Source of the DNA: a virus
DNA: 64,000 nt
IMG/VR virus record: IMGVR_UViG_3300025789_000031
Span: 1 to 64,000 of that record
Reading direction: 5' to 3' (one strand)
Made by a program: the position numbers and the translations under genes. The notes beneath the pieces are model-generated. The model worked only from the letters and a program-made list of their open reading frames with translations, was not told where the DNA came from and did no database searches. Shown here piece after piece: positions 13,291 through 21,568 of this stretch (its first letter is position 1; each line of letters starts with the position of its first letter).

Positions 13291-14087
13291 CATAAACAAT
13301 TCAATTTATCTTTCCACAGTAACAAATTGTTTAAATTGAAATCACCATTATTTATTTGAGTTATCTCACTTTTCATTAGAAGGAATAATGGTTTATCGCT
13401 TGCGTTCCATTTGAAATAATCTTTGTCTCTGATGAATCCTTTTACTTCAACATATTCGTTTGTTTCTGTTAATAAAAAATCTGGGAAATATTGACGAGTT
13501 TTTCCATTAGCATCAATGTATGGTATGGATAAAGGTTGTATAAATGGTATATTATTAGATACCAGATATTTGGCGAACGCGAGTTCCCATGTTCCTTTGA
13601 AGGTCATCCCATTAAACACATAACTTTTTACTCTGCCACCTATATTTTTTGATGAATATGATTCTGGATTATTAAGCACTGCTAATCGCATGGCATTTGC
13701 AGTTTTTTCTCGTGCGAGCGGATCAGTGTAGTACGCCAATGAATTTTGTCTTTGTTTTTCTATAAATGCAGAATCTTCGTATATGTAACTATTTTTGAGT
13801 CTTATTTGGCGTTGTGATTCCCGATATTCTTCCGTGCGATGTATTGGTGATGCTGTTCTGAACGGTTTATCACTGCGATTTGGGTTACGCACACAGTATG
13901 GTTGATGTTTACTGATTGCAAGTTTATTTTTGTAAATTTTACCACAGAACATGCAACTATTATCTTTGTTAAATTCAGACTGAATTTTGGGAGCGATACA
14001 CACTTTAGAGTTGTGGTGATTTTTTATATTATTTGCTGTGATTTCTTTTCTACATAATACACAACATACTTTATTTTTTGTTGCCAT
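13269..14087 (-). CDS. Vsr-like (PD-(D/E)xK) homing endonuclease with zinc fingers, 272 aa
   Basis: N-terminal zinc-finger motifs (CCVLCRKEI..H..H; CMFCGKIYKN..H..YC) precede a central linker and a nuclease domain at about residues 165-260. The nuclease motifs are TWELAFAKYL, a conserved PDF (RQYFPDFLL) and EVKGF, the pattern of Vsr/EDxHD homing enzymes. The gene is antisense to the tRNAs and its last residues are encoded by the complement of tRNA-Met. A related gene at 28534 ends at a tRNA-Gly in the same orientation. Confidence 0.85.
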   Translation of the reverse strand: MATKNKVCCVLCRKEITANNIKNHHNSKVCIAPKIQSEFNKDNSCMFCGKIYKNKLAISKHQPYCVRNPNRSDKPFRTASPIHRTEEYRESQRQIRLKNSYIYEDSAFIEKQRQNSLAYYTDPLAREKTANAMRLAVLNNPESYSSKNIGGRVKSYVFNGMTFKGTWELAFAKYLVSNNIPFIQPLSIPYIDANGKTRQYFPDFLLTETNEYVEVKGFIRDKDYFKWNASDKPLFLLMKSEITQINNGDFNLNNLLLWKDKLNCLCGGRGGI

Positions 14088-14236
14088 TGGCTTGTTCCTC
14101 TATAAATAACTTTGTGGGACAGCCTAAGTTTTCCTCTATAGACTGGGTTTCAAAGAGCGGGAATTCTTTGATTACCACTTGTATTTATTATTTTGTGATA
14201 ATAAATGAAATTAAAAATATTATTTTCAAATTTAAT

Positions 14237-14344
14237 GGGCGTAGCATTGGGTTGGGTCGTAGCCAACGTATCGAATGGGTGTCGAGATGTAATAGGGACG
14301 GTCCTGCGCAAGCCTTACTGGTTCGAACCCAGTTGCGTCCACCA
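14237..14344 (+). tRNA. tRNA-like gene with enlarged core, anticodon uncertain
   Basis: Acceptor GGGCGTA/TGCGTCC (with G-U), T-arm ACTGG-TTCGAAC-CCAGT and ACCA are clear. At 108 nt it is too long. A 17 nt arm ATCGA-ATGGGTG-TCGAG would give GGG, but the first pair is not that of tRNA-Pro. An insertion like that in tRNA-Leu (TAA) is possible. Confidence 0.5.
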
Positions 14345-14360
14345 TATTTAAGGATGTATC

Positions 14361-14735
14361 ATGACTAAGAAAATTATTACTTGCCCCGTTGGTGAGCCTG
14401 TTATTCGGGAAACAAACTGGGGATCGTCAATTATTTCATATACAAGAACTCGTACAGTTTACGTTGAAACTCATATTGATAGTCTGATTGATACTCTTAA
14501 ACGAATCAAGAAAGATTATCCCGAGTTTACTGATCTTCGTCTGAATGCAGTTAACGATTGTGGTTGTTACCATGATTGTTCTTGCCCTCCCTCGTATCAG
14601 GTTTACGGTGATCGGCTTGAAACTGATTTGGAATACGATCATCGCCTTAAACAAGAAAATGAGAAAAAGATGCAACAAGAAGAGCATGATCGCAAGGAAT
14701 ATGAAAAACTGAAGGCAAAGTTCGGACAAGTTTAA
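14361..14735 (+). CDS. Hypothetical protein with Cys cluster and coiled coil, 124 aa
   Basis: AAGGATG precedes the ATG. A cysteine cluster near residues 68-77 (CGCYHDCSC) may bind metal, and residues 85-122 form a charged coiled coil. No family recognised. Confidence 0.78.
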   Translation: MTKKIITCPVGEPVIRETNWGSSIISYTRTRTVYVETHIDSLIDTLKRIKKDYPEFTDLRLNAVNDCGCYHDCSCPPSYQVYGDRLETDLEYDHRLKQENEKKMQQEEHDRKEYEKLKAKFGQV

Positions 14736-14738
14736 AGA

Positions 14739-14900
14739 ATGCGAAAGCCCCCTATACCCATGAACCCAGTCGCGAGGGTAGGTAATGACATGGTGATAGT
14801 GCATCAACTGCGGGGGACTAGGGGTGGTGATTGAACCCTAATCTGGGTGGGAGTCTCAGAGACAAAATATTTTGATAACAGCTATTGCAGTTAAATACGT
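14739..14900 (+). other. Non-coding structured stretch
   Basis: No supported gene. GC-richer than its surroundings, with long-range CCCCTA/TAGGGG complementarity and a CGCGAGGG segment. It may be another structured RNA before tRNA-Ser. Confidence 0.3.
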
Positions 14901-14904
14901 ATAC

Positions 14905-14994
<90 letters not shown>

Positions 14995-15013
14995 TCAATA
15001 GGAAACGACTGCA

Positions 15014-16075
15014 ATGAAAGTTTTATTTGTCCTGAAACGTAAGGATAATTACAATGAAGATCGCGATGGTAAGCACGTTGGATTAAGCACCGGGTTATAT
15101 AACTCCGCCTCTTTTGTAAGCGATATGCTTAATGATATTGGCATTGAATCTGCAATGGAAGTTGCGATTGACAATAACTGTATTGATAGTCTCGTAAACA
15201 GACATAAACCTACTCACGTAATTATTGAGGCTCTCTGGGTTGTTCCAAGTAAGTTTGAAATCCTGCAAAAGCTACATCCAGATGTAACTTGGATTCTTCG
15301 TCTACATAGTGAAATGCCATTTATGGCTGGTGAAGGCATTGCGATGAACTGGATCGGTGAATACTCAAAAATCAGAAATATGTTGATTTCAGTAAATGCA
15401 CCAAGAATGTTCAGAGAAGTTAAAATTTTCTTAAAAACAATGCATCATTGGACAGATAGAGAAGTAAATGAGAAAGTTCTCTACCTTCCAAATTTCTACC
15501 CACAAAATTACGCAAGTCCAAAGAAAATTGATCAATCAAGTCATTATATTAATGTAGGCTGTTTTGGTGCAATTCGCCCGCTCAAGAATCATCTGGTGCA
15601 AGCAATTGCTGCCGTAGACTTTGCGGAAAGCCTCGGTAAGAGAGTACGCTTTCATGTCAATGCGGGTCGCGTAGAAATGCAAGGTCAGCCAGTGGCAAGT
15701 AATATAGAACATCTGTTTGCGCATTTATATGAGCGTGGTCATAGACTGGTTAACCACGTATGGACACCAAGAGAAGAATTTCTGAAAGTTTGTGCATCCA
15801 TGGATATTGGTATGCAGTGCAATTTTTCAGAAACTTTTAATATTGTAGGTGCTGATCTGATCAGTCAGGGAGTCCCAATAATTGGGACGAGTGAAATTCC
15901 TTGGTTGAGGACAGGAAAAGCAGACCCGAATAGTAGTAAAGATATTGCCCATGCTCTAACTCATGTTTACCGTCACCCATGGTTGAATGTTAAATTTAAT
16001 CAGTGGTCTTTGAATAAATACACATGTAAAACTGCTAAAGTTTGGAAATCAGTATTTAAAAAGTTGGGAAAATAA
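15014..16075 (+). CDS. GT-B glycosyltransferase, 353 aa
   Basis: The N-terminal Rossmann half begins MKVLFVLKRKDNYNE. The C-terminal half has VGCFGAIRPLKNH (donor-binding loop), VWTPREEF and SETFNIVGADLISQGVPIIG, the E-x7-E type signature of family 1/4-like retaining glycosyltransferases. It could glucosylate phage DNA or modify host surface sugars. The start is 19 bases after tRNA-Ser. A small gene follows with a one-base gap, so they are co-transcribed. Confidence 0.85.
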   Translation: MKVLFVLKRKDNYNEDRDGKHVGLSTGLYNSASFVSDMLNDIGIESAMEVAIDNNCIDSLVNRHKPTHVIIEALWVVPSKFEILQKLHPDVTWILRLHSEMPFMAGEGIAMNWIGEYSKIRNMLISVNAPRMFREVKIFLKTMHHWTDREVNEKVLYLPNFYPQNYASPKKIDQSSHYINVGCFGAIRPLKNHLVQAIAAVDFAESLGKRVRFHVNAGRVEMQGQPVASNIEHLFAHLYERGHRLVNHVWTPREEFLKVCASMDIGMQCNFSETFNIVGADLISQGVPIIGTSEIPWLRTGKADPNSSKDIAHALTHVYRHPWLNVKFNQWSLNKYTCKTAKVWKSVFKKLGK

Positions 16076-16076
16076 C

Positions 16077-16289
16077 ATGTACAATAGGCATACACATAAA
16101 GTACGTATCCATGGATGGGAAAATGGAGAATTGATCGTAGGGCTGTTAACGTTTACATCAGAAAAAGAAGCATATGATTTTGCAACGGAAAAAAGCAAAA
16201 CTTATGGACATTTGGTGAAAATTTATAATGAGTTCAATGAACTTGTTCATGAATTTGCAAGTACAGTATATAAAACTACATACGCATAA
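16077..16289 (+). CDS. Hypothetical protein, 70 aa
   Basis: Starts one base after the glycosyltransferase stop, implying translational coupling. Small alpha-beta protein (KVRIHGWENGELIVG, then EKEAYDFATEKSKTYG), perhaps an accessory of its neighbour. No family recognised. Confidence 0.75.
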   Translation: MYNRHTHKVRIHGWENGELIVGLLTFTSEKEAYDFATEKSKTYGHLVKIYNEFNELVHEFASTVYKTTYA

Positions 16290-16350
16290 CATACGGTCAC
16301 AGTTTACCCATTCTTTAGTTATTTGGGAAAAGAAAGAATTAAAAAATATA

Positions 16351-16440
16351 GGAGTGGTGCCGTAATGGTATCGGAGCGGATTGCTAATCCGTCATACGCG
16401 TCGAAACGTATTCTGGGTTCGAGTCCCAGTCACTCCGCCA
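16351..16440 (+). tRNA. tRNA-Ser (GCT)
   Basis: Acceptor GGAGTGG/TCACTCC, stem CGGAT..ATCCG region with loop TTGCTAA, variable arm ACGCG/CGT, discriminator G, encoded CCA. Confidence 0.94.
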
Positions 16441-16524
16441 AATTTTTTTAAAATAAGTGTTGACAGATAAAGTAGCTCACATTATACCGATGTCATCAAC
16501 TGATGATAACAAGGATTTTTTAAA

Positions 16525-16767
16525 ATGAGTCGTACTAAGCGCACTGGTTGGACTGCTATTACTGGTTCCGACGAAGATAATCGTGGCATTCGCCATCATG
16601 CAACCAATGACTGGTTTTCTAAGAAGAATGCTTGTCGCGGTTCTTCGGATGACGACTGGGATGAATATTGGGGCCGTGATAAGCGCGGCGTGAAGCAGAT
16701 CACCCGCCGCCGCACCCGTCGCCAACAGAACGAAGATTTTTCGTTTGATGAATATGATTTTGATTGA
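16525..16767 (+). CDS. Charged low-complexity protein, 80 aa
   Basis: Promoter-like TTGACA lies near 16460. The protein mixes acidic stretches (SSDDDWDEYWGRD) with an arginine run (RRRTRRQQ), suggesting an unfolded, nucleic-acid-contacting protein. No family recognised. Confidence 0.72.
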   Translation: MSRTKRTGWTAITGSDEDNRGIRHHATNDWFSKKNACRGSSDDDWDEYWGRDKRGVKQITRRRTRRQQNEDFSFDEYDFD

Positions 16768-16823
16768 CAATTGTTCTATTCCTGATTATAAAGAATCATC
16801 AACGAAACAAATGGAGTTGCAAA

Positions 16824-17015
16824 ATGTTTATCACACTGAATGCTGTGTCCACGGGTAAGCCCGTGATCATCAACACTGCTCATATTATTGGTGTTGTTCA
16901 GGACGGTGATGACGTTTGGGTAGCTAGTTACAAAGGTCAGGACGCGCTCAAGGTAATTGAAACGATTGATCAGATTCAACAGATGCTGACGCGGGCAGAG
17001 TTGCTCGTTATTTAA
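16824..17015 (+). CDS. Small FlbD-like beta protein, 63 aa
   Basis: The start is the ATG after GGAGTTGCAAA, not the longer frame. The pattern FITLNAVSTGKPVIINTAHIIGVV, then a turn and WVASYKG, resembles the short beta fold of FlbD-like proteins, though similarity is loose. Function in a phage is unknown. Confidence 0.7.
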   Translation: MFITLNAVSTGKPVIINTAHIIGVVQDGDDVWVASYKGQDALKVIETIDQIQQMLTRAELLVI

Positions 17016-17026
17016 TAAAGTTTAAT

Positions 17027-17101
17027 GCGACGGTGGCAGAGTGGCCCAATGCAAACGCCTGCAAAGCGTTAAGGTCGTGTGTTCGAATCACACCCGTCGC
17101 T
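17027..17101 (+). tRNA. tRNA-Cys (GCA), copy 1, no CCA
   Basis: Acceptor GCGACGG/CCGTCGC, stem AACGC/GCGTT around CTGCAAA, U73 discriminator typical of tRNA-Cys. CCA is not encoded and must be added by a nucleotidyltransferase. Confidence 0.92.
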
Positions 17102-17412
17102 CATAGAGTCCTCTAGGCATAAATAGATGCTATCCCAGATGGATGGGAACGCGGTAGAGTGGTTAAAAAATAAGTAGTCTCGCGGTTTTCCGAGGGGCAG
17201 GGAAAACCTAGTTCCGCCCGAAACTCACTGTTAAAAAGACTTGTGCAACTTACACAAGACACTATTATTACGTTAGGGAGGAATTAGGTACAATAGTTGT
17301 AAACCGAGAAAACGCCGAGCCTGTGAGTTAGAGGAAGAAGTTCCCGAAACAAAGAGGCGGAGTAAGTATCCCGCTATTGTGGTAAGTTTTCCTGTCACGC
17401 GGTAAATCGCGA
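17102..17412 (+). ncRNA. Large structured RNA, about 310 nt
   Basis: No gene fits. Perfect helices include GGTTTTCC/GGAAAACC, TCCGCC (about 17213)/GGCGGA (about 17353), nested AACTCAC/GTGAGTT, CTTGTG/CACAAG, ACTATT/AATAGT and CGCG-gtaaat-CGCG. An ATAAATA box lies at the 5' side. It does not match RNase P or tmRNA motifs that I know. A tRNA 5' half starts at its end. Confidence 0.5.
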
Positions 17413-17429
17413 ATAATGCACCTGTAGCT

Positions 17430-17583
17430 CAGTGGGAGAGCAAAGGGCTGGGCTAAAAATGACTTTCTTGCTAAAAAAGATGCACATAAAATAGCTTGTG
17501 TATGTGAACAAAATAGTGTAGAAGTAGTTATACTAACACATGATTGCTTAAATGAAGAATATATAAAGAATTTGGTTCTGTAG
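17430..17583 (+). pseudogene. C-terminal gene fragment inside the split tRNA
   Basis: One frame is open without a start codon: it includes WAKNDFLAKKDAHKIACV and EVVILTHDCLNEEYIKNLVL, then stops in tRNA-Ile. It looks like the tail of a protein carried in by recombination. No family recognised. Confidence 0.35.
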
Positions 17584-17647
17584 TTAAACGGTATAACGAC
17601 CGACTGATAATCGGTCATTGGAAGTTCGATTCTTCCCGGAACCACCA
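17574..17647 (+). tRNA. tRNA-Ile (GAT)
   Basis: Acceptor GGTTCTG/CGGAACC, stem ACCGA/TCGGT around CTGATAA, T-arm with TTCGATT, encoded CCA. It lies between the halves of another tRNA. Confidence 0.94.
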
Positions 17648-17708
17648 TTGATATGTGGCAGGGTTTCAACTCTTGCCAGGTGCACCAATTTTAAACTCAA
17701 GGTATATA

Positions 17709-18089
17709 ATGTCAGAATTGATTAATAGAACCAGACAGCCAGTAAGAATTCTTACTGCAATGCCAACAGATACCAATCCAGATGGTGACATTTTTGGCGG
17801 CTGGTTAATGTCGCACATGGACCTTGCTGCAGGCGCTCTTTGCAAGCGTAGAGCAGGAGGAAGAGTTGTTACCGTAGCAGTAGAAGGCTTTAAATTTCTT
17901 GCCCCAGTCAAGGTCGGTGATGAAGTTGTAATCTACGTTGATATTATGAAGACGGGCACATCATCAATGCATTGTAAAGTTTGCACATATGCAATGGCAG
18001 GATGCACTGGTGAAGAAACCAAAGTCTGTGAGGCGGTATATGTCTTTGTATATATTGACAAGGACGGAAAGCCCACACCACTTCCTTAA
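17709..18089 (+). CDS. yciA: YciA-type acyl-CoA thioesterase, 126 aa
   Basis: Hot-dog fold signature: TAMPTDTNPDGDIFGGWLMSHMDLAAG with the conserved N-x-x-G-D and G-G-W, then VVTVAVEGFKFLAPVKVGDEV. It is close to bacterial YciA in length and motif order. These enzymes hydrolyse acyl-CoAs. In a phage it would touch host lipid or CoA pools, but its role is not known. The chosen ATG has AAGG 9 bases upstream and follows a tRNA 3' end. Confidence 0.88.
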   Translation: MSELINRTRQPVRILTAMPTDTNPDGDIFGGWLMSHMDLAAGALCKRRAGGRVVTVAVEGFKFLAPVKVGDEVVIYVDIMKTGTSSMHCKVCTYAMAGCTGEETKVCEAVYVFVYIDKDGKPTPLP

Positions 18090-18094
18090 GACAC

Positions 18095-18171
18095 GGACCC
18101 TTAGCTCAGTAGGTTAGAGCATCGCACTTTTAATGCGGTTGTCCTGGGTTCGAGTCCCAGAGGGTCCACCA
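18095..18171 (+). tRNA. tRNA-Lys (TTT)
   Basis: Acceptor GGACCCT/AGGGTCC, loop CTTTTAA, T-arm CTGGG-TTCGAGT-CCCAG, encoded CCA. Confidence 0.95.
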
Positions 18172-18173
18172 TC

Positions 18174-18202
18174 TTATTTGCATAAATACATAATGCAAAT
18201 AA
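18174..18202 (+). promoter_or_regulatory. Late promoter in a start-codon-occluding hairpin
   Basis: TTATTTGCAT pairs perfectly with ATGCAAATAA, whose first three bases are the start codon of the next gene. CATAAATA spans the left arm and loop, so late RNA would begin near the ATG with almost no leader. No Shine-Dalgarno is present. Confidence 0.62.
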
Positions 18203-19551
18203 AACATCTTCTTGAAGCAATTGATCAAACCAGTTTGTTGGCACAGGACACATATAGCCTGTTGTCCAAAGATATTGATCGCTTTATCCGTGCAAATGCA
18301 GAACGTATTTTTAACTCGGTGGGCGAGGATGACTATCTGAAAAAGATGGATGTGATAGATAAGCAAAAACAAGAAGTTCGTGATCAATCCCTTGATTGGA
18401 AAGAAGAAGACAAACTTCTATCAAGATTATCTGATAAAGAACAAACACTAAGTGGACAGGTTCAGAGCAAACTGTATGACAGTGATCCAGACCCTGAAAT
18501 TATAGAAGATTTCATTGATACGCTTGAGCTACATCTACAGGATTTGGCTCGTGATTACATGGAAGCGCAATTCGGCAAGGTTGAAAAATATAATAAAGAT
18601 GAACCTTACGATGAAATAAAAAATAAAAATCTATACTGGCTGCAACATATTATCGTGCAGATTGACACAAAAAGTAAAGATAAAATGACTGGACAACCAA
18701 AAACTGGCGGCGGATATTTTAGTAAGTATCCCCGAAGGGATAACGTTCATAGCAGATCATCACAGAACATAGATTTAAGTAGTGAAATAAGCAACCATAT
18801 TAATATCTATTCATCTGTTGCAAGTCTCTGGGAAGTATTGATTCATAGACTATTAGAGCAGGACTCAATTAATCGTTATGGTGATTCTGGATTTGATAAC
18901 CCCATTCCTGCCTTCATAAAACCGATAATTAGCGTGTTTGTTCATGAAGTTGTGCATATGGAACAGTTTGCTCGTGCCAGTATGAAGCAGCAAAAAACCG
19001 ATAAGGGTTTCAGACGGGGAGATTACTCAATGATTCCGAATCCTGATCAGCCTCGCCCAAAGTTAAAATCATATGACAAATCAGACACTCGTGGGCCTGA
19101 AAAACAAAAAGGTGGCTACTATAGAAACTATCGCGGCGGCAGGCGCGGCAATGAAACTTATGATATTGAAAACTATAGACACAATTTAGATCGCTGGGCA
19201 GCATATCTTGGTTCAGTAAACGAAATTGAGGCACACGCTGCTCACTTGGCAACTGAATTATATACGGACTTCATGTCAAATAATCCATTTCGTTATGCAT
19301 ATTATTCAGCAGATGAAAAACAGAGCAGAATTAATGATTTTATTGATCATGCAATTGAGAATGTTAAGTGGGGCTATATGCCTAAAAACTCTTATGAACA
19401 GATAATAGCAACAACAGCACGAGAAGCCGCAAAGAATCCAAATCCAACCCCAAGAGAAAAACAGTTTCTCAAGGTTTGGAAATTGTATCTCAAAAAAGTT
19501 ATTAAACATTTGGAAAGCTACAAGAAACCGATTCCTCAGGAAAAACTCTGA
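18193..19551 (+). CDS. Zinc metallopeptidase-like internal protein with CTS, 452 aa
   Basis: The N-terminus MQIKHLLEA resembles a T4 capsid-targeting sequence ending L-L-E-A. A helical region follows. The HExxH zinc motif is in SVFVHEVVHMEQF (about residue 262), and NEIEAHAAHLATEL about 100 residues later could give the third ligand. Together these predict a metalloprotease packaged in the head. The ATG sits 3 bases after ATAAATAC and inside a hairpin arm. Confidence 0.8.
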   Translation: MQIKHLLEAIDQTSLLAQDTYSLLSKDIDRFIRANAERIFNSVGEDDYLKKMDVIDKQKQEVRDQSLDWKEEDKLLSRLSDKEQTLSGQVQSKLYDSDPDPEIIEDFIDTLELHLQDLARDYMEAQFGKVEKYNKDEPYDEIKNKNLYWLQHIIVQIDTKSKDKMTGQPKTGGGYFSKYPRRDNVHSRSSQNIDLSSEISNHINIYSSVASLWEVLIHRLLEQDSINRYGDSGFDNPIPAFIKPIISVFVHEVVHMEQFARASMKQQKTDKGFRRGDYSMIPNPDQPRPKLKSYDKSDTRGPEKQKGGYYRNYRGGRRGNETYDIENYRHNLDRWAAYLGSVNEIEAHAAHLATELYTDFMSNNPFRYAYYSADEKQSRINDFIDHAIENVKWGYMPKNSYEQIIATTAREAAKNPNPTPREKQFLKVWKLYLKKVIKHLESYKKPIPQEKL

Positions 19552-19657
19552 TATAAGATTTCATTTTGTGCTTGACATGTGTTTCAAGTTACAGTAGAGT
19601 GGTCTCAACAGGACAGAAACAAGTTGCTGTCTAGAAAAAGTAGTGATATTGATTAAC

Positions 19658-19733
19658 GGACAATTAGCTCAGTAGGTAGAGCAAACGCCTCTTAAGCGTT
19701 AGGTCCTCGGTTCAAGCCCGAGATTGTCCACCA
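19658..19733 (+). tRNA. tRNA-Lys (CTT)
   Basis: Acceptor GGACAAT/ATTGTCC, stem AACGC/GCGTT around CTCTTAA, encoded CCA. TTGACA lies near 19573. Confidence 0.94.
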
Positions 19734-19737
19734 AAAA

Positions 19738-20040
19738 CGAGAGGTAGTAGACAATCTGGTCTCTATTACCTCTCGGCTTGTTGTTACCCATTTATGAATT
19801 GATTAGGCAGAACCAGACTGTGATGATTGATTTGGGTAGGTATTCGCGGACAAAGCCGACTGCGGAAGGCGAGACGGACAAGCAACCGAAGACGATCCGT
19901 GTGGGCTTCGGTGAACATTTTAAAGACCCTGCGTAATGCGCGCGTGAAACAGGGGAGTAACTGAGCATCGGAAGTGGTTGCGCCGATTAGATGACGGGGT
20001 AAAAAGCCCAAGTTGACCACGAATTTGAAAAATTAATAAA
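19738..20040 (+). ncRNA. Structured non-coding region
   Basis: About 300 bases with no supported gene. A 9 bp hairpin CGAGAGGTA/TACCTCTCG follows the tRNA. Further on, CCGAAG/CTTCGG and several GC-rich pairings suggest one more structured RNA before the small gene at 20052. Confidence 0.4.
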
Positions 20041-20051
20041 GGAGATAAACA

Positions 20052-20216
20052 ATGTCAGGAATGACTTTAGCCAAAACAGGAAAACGATATACCAGACTTG
20101 AATGGATGGCAATGAGTTCAGAGGAACGTGATCAGTTGCTTGCAAAATCAGGGCCAGCGTATACCGATGAAGCATGGCAAAAACATCATGGTGTCGTTAA
20201 AAACCGAAAGCGATAA
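20052..20216 (+). CDS. Hypothetical protein, 54 aa
   Basis: AAAGGAG 7 bases before the ATG. Basic ends with a central SSEERDQLLAKSG helix. The next gene's ATG follows the stop by one base. No family recognised. Confidence 0.7.
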   Translation: MSGMTLAKTGKRYTRLEWMAMSSEERDQLLAKSGPAYTDEAWQKHHGVVKNRKR

Positions 20217-20217
20217 T

Positions 20218-20376
20218 ATGAAAAATGATGATGTTTATAGTGATCTTGTAATTGACTTGGTGTCGAATTGCGGTATGAATATGTTTGACGCACGTAAGGT
20301 AGTTAATTATCTTCGTGGAGAAGGTATTTTAGATTCCGACACACTGAAAAAATATTACTTTGAGGCGCGGCGATAA
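20218..20376 (+). CDS. Hypothetical protein, 52 aa
   Basis: Start chosen because it follows the upstream stop by one base, so coupled translation is likely. Helical acidic protein (YSDLVIDLVSNCGMN, then VNYLRGEGILDSDTL). No family recognised. Confidence 0.68.
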   Translation: MKNDDVYSDLVIDLVSNCGMNMFDARKVVNYLRGEGILDSDTLKKYYFEARR

Positions 20377-20378
20377 CA

Positions 20379-20582
20379 ATGAATAGTAGTCACACCGTGA
20401 TCATTGATCGCCAGTTGTGGCGAACGCTGGCATTAACATATTGTCCTATGGACAATATGACTAAGGTAATGTATAATCAATATGGTTTGGTCCGAAAACC
20501 AATTACCCGCATTAGTGATCCATTTCTTTATGATGTTATTGATGAACAAAAATACTTGATATTCTTATTGAGGTGGAAATAG
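20379..20582 (+). CDS. Hypothetical protein, 67 aa
   Basis: Third gene of a tight cluster, directly followed by the Pth2 gene (stop TAG abuts its ATG). Mixed alpha-beta composition; no family recognised. Confidence 0.7.
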   Translation: MNSSHTVIIDRQLWRTLALTYCPMDNMTKVMYNQYGLVRKPITRISDPFLYDVIDEQKYLIFLLRWK

Positions 20583-20978
20583 ATGAAACACAAACTCTAC
20601 TGTATCTTTGCTCGTGAAAGCGTAGAGAAGATGAATGGCATTCGTGGTAAGATGTGCACCCAAGCAGGTCATGCCTATCTTCATGCTTATTGGGATTCGT
20701 TGAATCCTGAGAAGTGCTTTATAGATCAAGTGCGAGCGTACATGACTAGCGACCATGCTTACAAGATCACGTTGATCGTAGATACGGTTGATGAACTTCG
20801 CGCTATCCAAGAGAAGTATAAGGATATCTGCGGTACGAGTCTTGTAACGGATGCTGGATTCACGGTGTTCAAGGATGAAGCCGGTAACCCCCTTCCCACA
20901 GTAACATGCTTAGGGGTTGGTCCAGTCAGCGAAGACAACATTGGGGATGATCTTAAAGCATTAAAGACTTTTACTTGA
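20583..20978 (+). CDS. Peptidyl-tRNA hydrolase type 2-like, 131 aa
   Basis: The Pth2 fold is recognisable. GKMCTQAGHAYLHAYW corresponds to the GKxxAQCxHAA segment, KITLIVDTVDELRAIQEKY to the next strand and helix, then SLVTDAGFTVF and VTCLGVGPVSEDNIGDDL for the conserved D-A-G and G-I/V-G-P motifs. It frees tRNAs from stalled peptidyl-tRNAs. Placement within the tRNA cluster supports a role in phage translation. Length is normal for the family. Confidence 0.88.
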   Translation: MKHKLYCIFARESVEKMNGIRGKMCTQAGHAYLHAYWDSLNPEKCFIDQVRAYMTSDHAYKITLIVDTVDELRAIQEKYKDICGTSLVTDAGFTVFKDEAGNPLPTVTCLGVGPVSEDNIGDDLKALKTFT

Positions 20979-21005
20979 GCGTTAGACTAAAAAGAAAGTG
21001 AAAAC

Positions 21006-21389
21006 ATGAAAAAAACTGCCATTAAAGTGCGCAAGTACGAATCATCAGATGTTAGGCGTCTAAAACAGCGAATCAAGGATATCGAATTAGAAAATGCCGA
21101 TCTTCGCAACAGGTGTTCTAGAATGTATCATGCATGTGTTACTGCCGAGAAAGCACTGTATGACATGTCAATTCGTGAAGGAACAGTACAGATCGCCTGC
21201 AATAATTTAATTGATGCTGTTAGAAACTCTTCAGTTTATCACGCAGAAAAACCCAGAATGGCAATCAGCGCCGCTCTTGCAGCCGAAGCTGAAAATTTCA
21301 GAGATAAATCTAGATATGTTGCTGACAGAAACTATGCCAATGGCAGATCAGATTTAAATTACACCCAAGGATATATCCCATATGCCTAA
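21006..21389 (+). CDS. Coiled-coil hypothetical protein, 127 aa
   Basis: Residues 10-60 are a charged coiled coil (RRLKQRIKDIELENADLRNR). The C-terminus is polar and Tyr/Asn-rich. The stop codon lies inside the 8 bp target site of the transposon, so the insertion left this gene intact. Confidence 0.78.
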   Translation: MKKTAIKVRKYESSDVRRLKQRIKDIELENADLRNRCSRMYHACVTAEKALYDMSIREGTVQIACNNLIDAVRNSSVYHAEKPRMAISAALAAEAENFRDKSRYVADRNYANGRSDLNYTQGYIPYA

Positions 21390-21394
21390 AATTT
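21387..21394 (+). repeat. Target-site duplication, left copy
   Basis: TAAAATTT, repeated exactly at 24492-24499 on the other side of the element. Eight bases is the usual duplication of IS1595-family elements. Confidence 0.9.
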
Positions 21395-21418
21395 CGCGCT
21401 AATCTACTTGGGTGTGTA
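21395..21418 (+). repeat. Terminal inverted repeat, left
   Basis: Begins CGCGCTAATCTACTT and matches the complement of 24468-24491 with one mismatch. Confidence 0.9.
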
Positions 21419-21568
21419 TTCCCTATTTGTTCTCACGCCACTCATTCACGATCTACATCATCAAACCCGATCATAGCCCTAAACCAATCCCCACTGAGTC
21501 ACCGACACGATTGACACGCTGGAGTGCGATTGCCAAGGTCTGATCAACGACGAATGGAGTGGTGGTTA

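Larger units (their letters stand above)
17418..17687 (+). tRNA. Split tRNA enclosing another tRNA
   Basis: GCACCTG plus a normal D-arm (GCTCAGTGGGAGAGC) at 17418 and the strand CAGGTGC-A-CCA at 17677 form a perfect 7 bp acceptor. A GCAGGG-TTTCAAC-TCTTGC arm stands before the 3' end. Between the halves are a gene fragment and a complete tRNA-Ile. No anticodon arm for the outer tRNA was found, so it is probably disrupted. Confidence 0.5.

Noticed and set aside
17102-17412. RNase P RNA or tmRNA for the 310 nt RNA
   Set aside because: I could not find the conserved P4 segments of RNase P, nor a tRNA-like end with a tag ORF for tmRNA.
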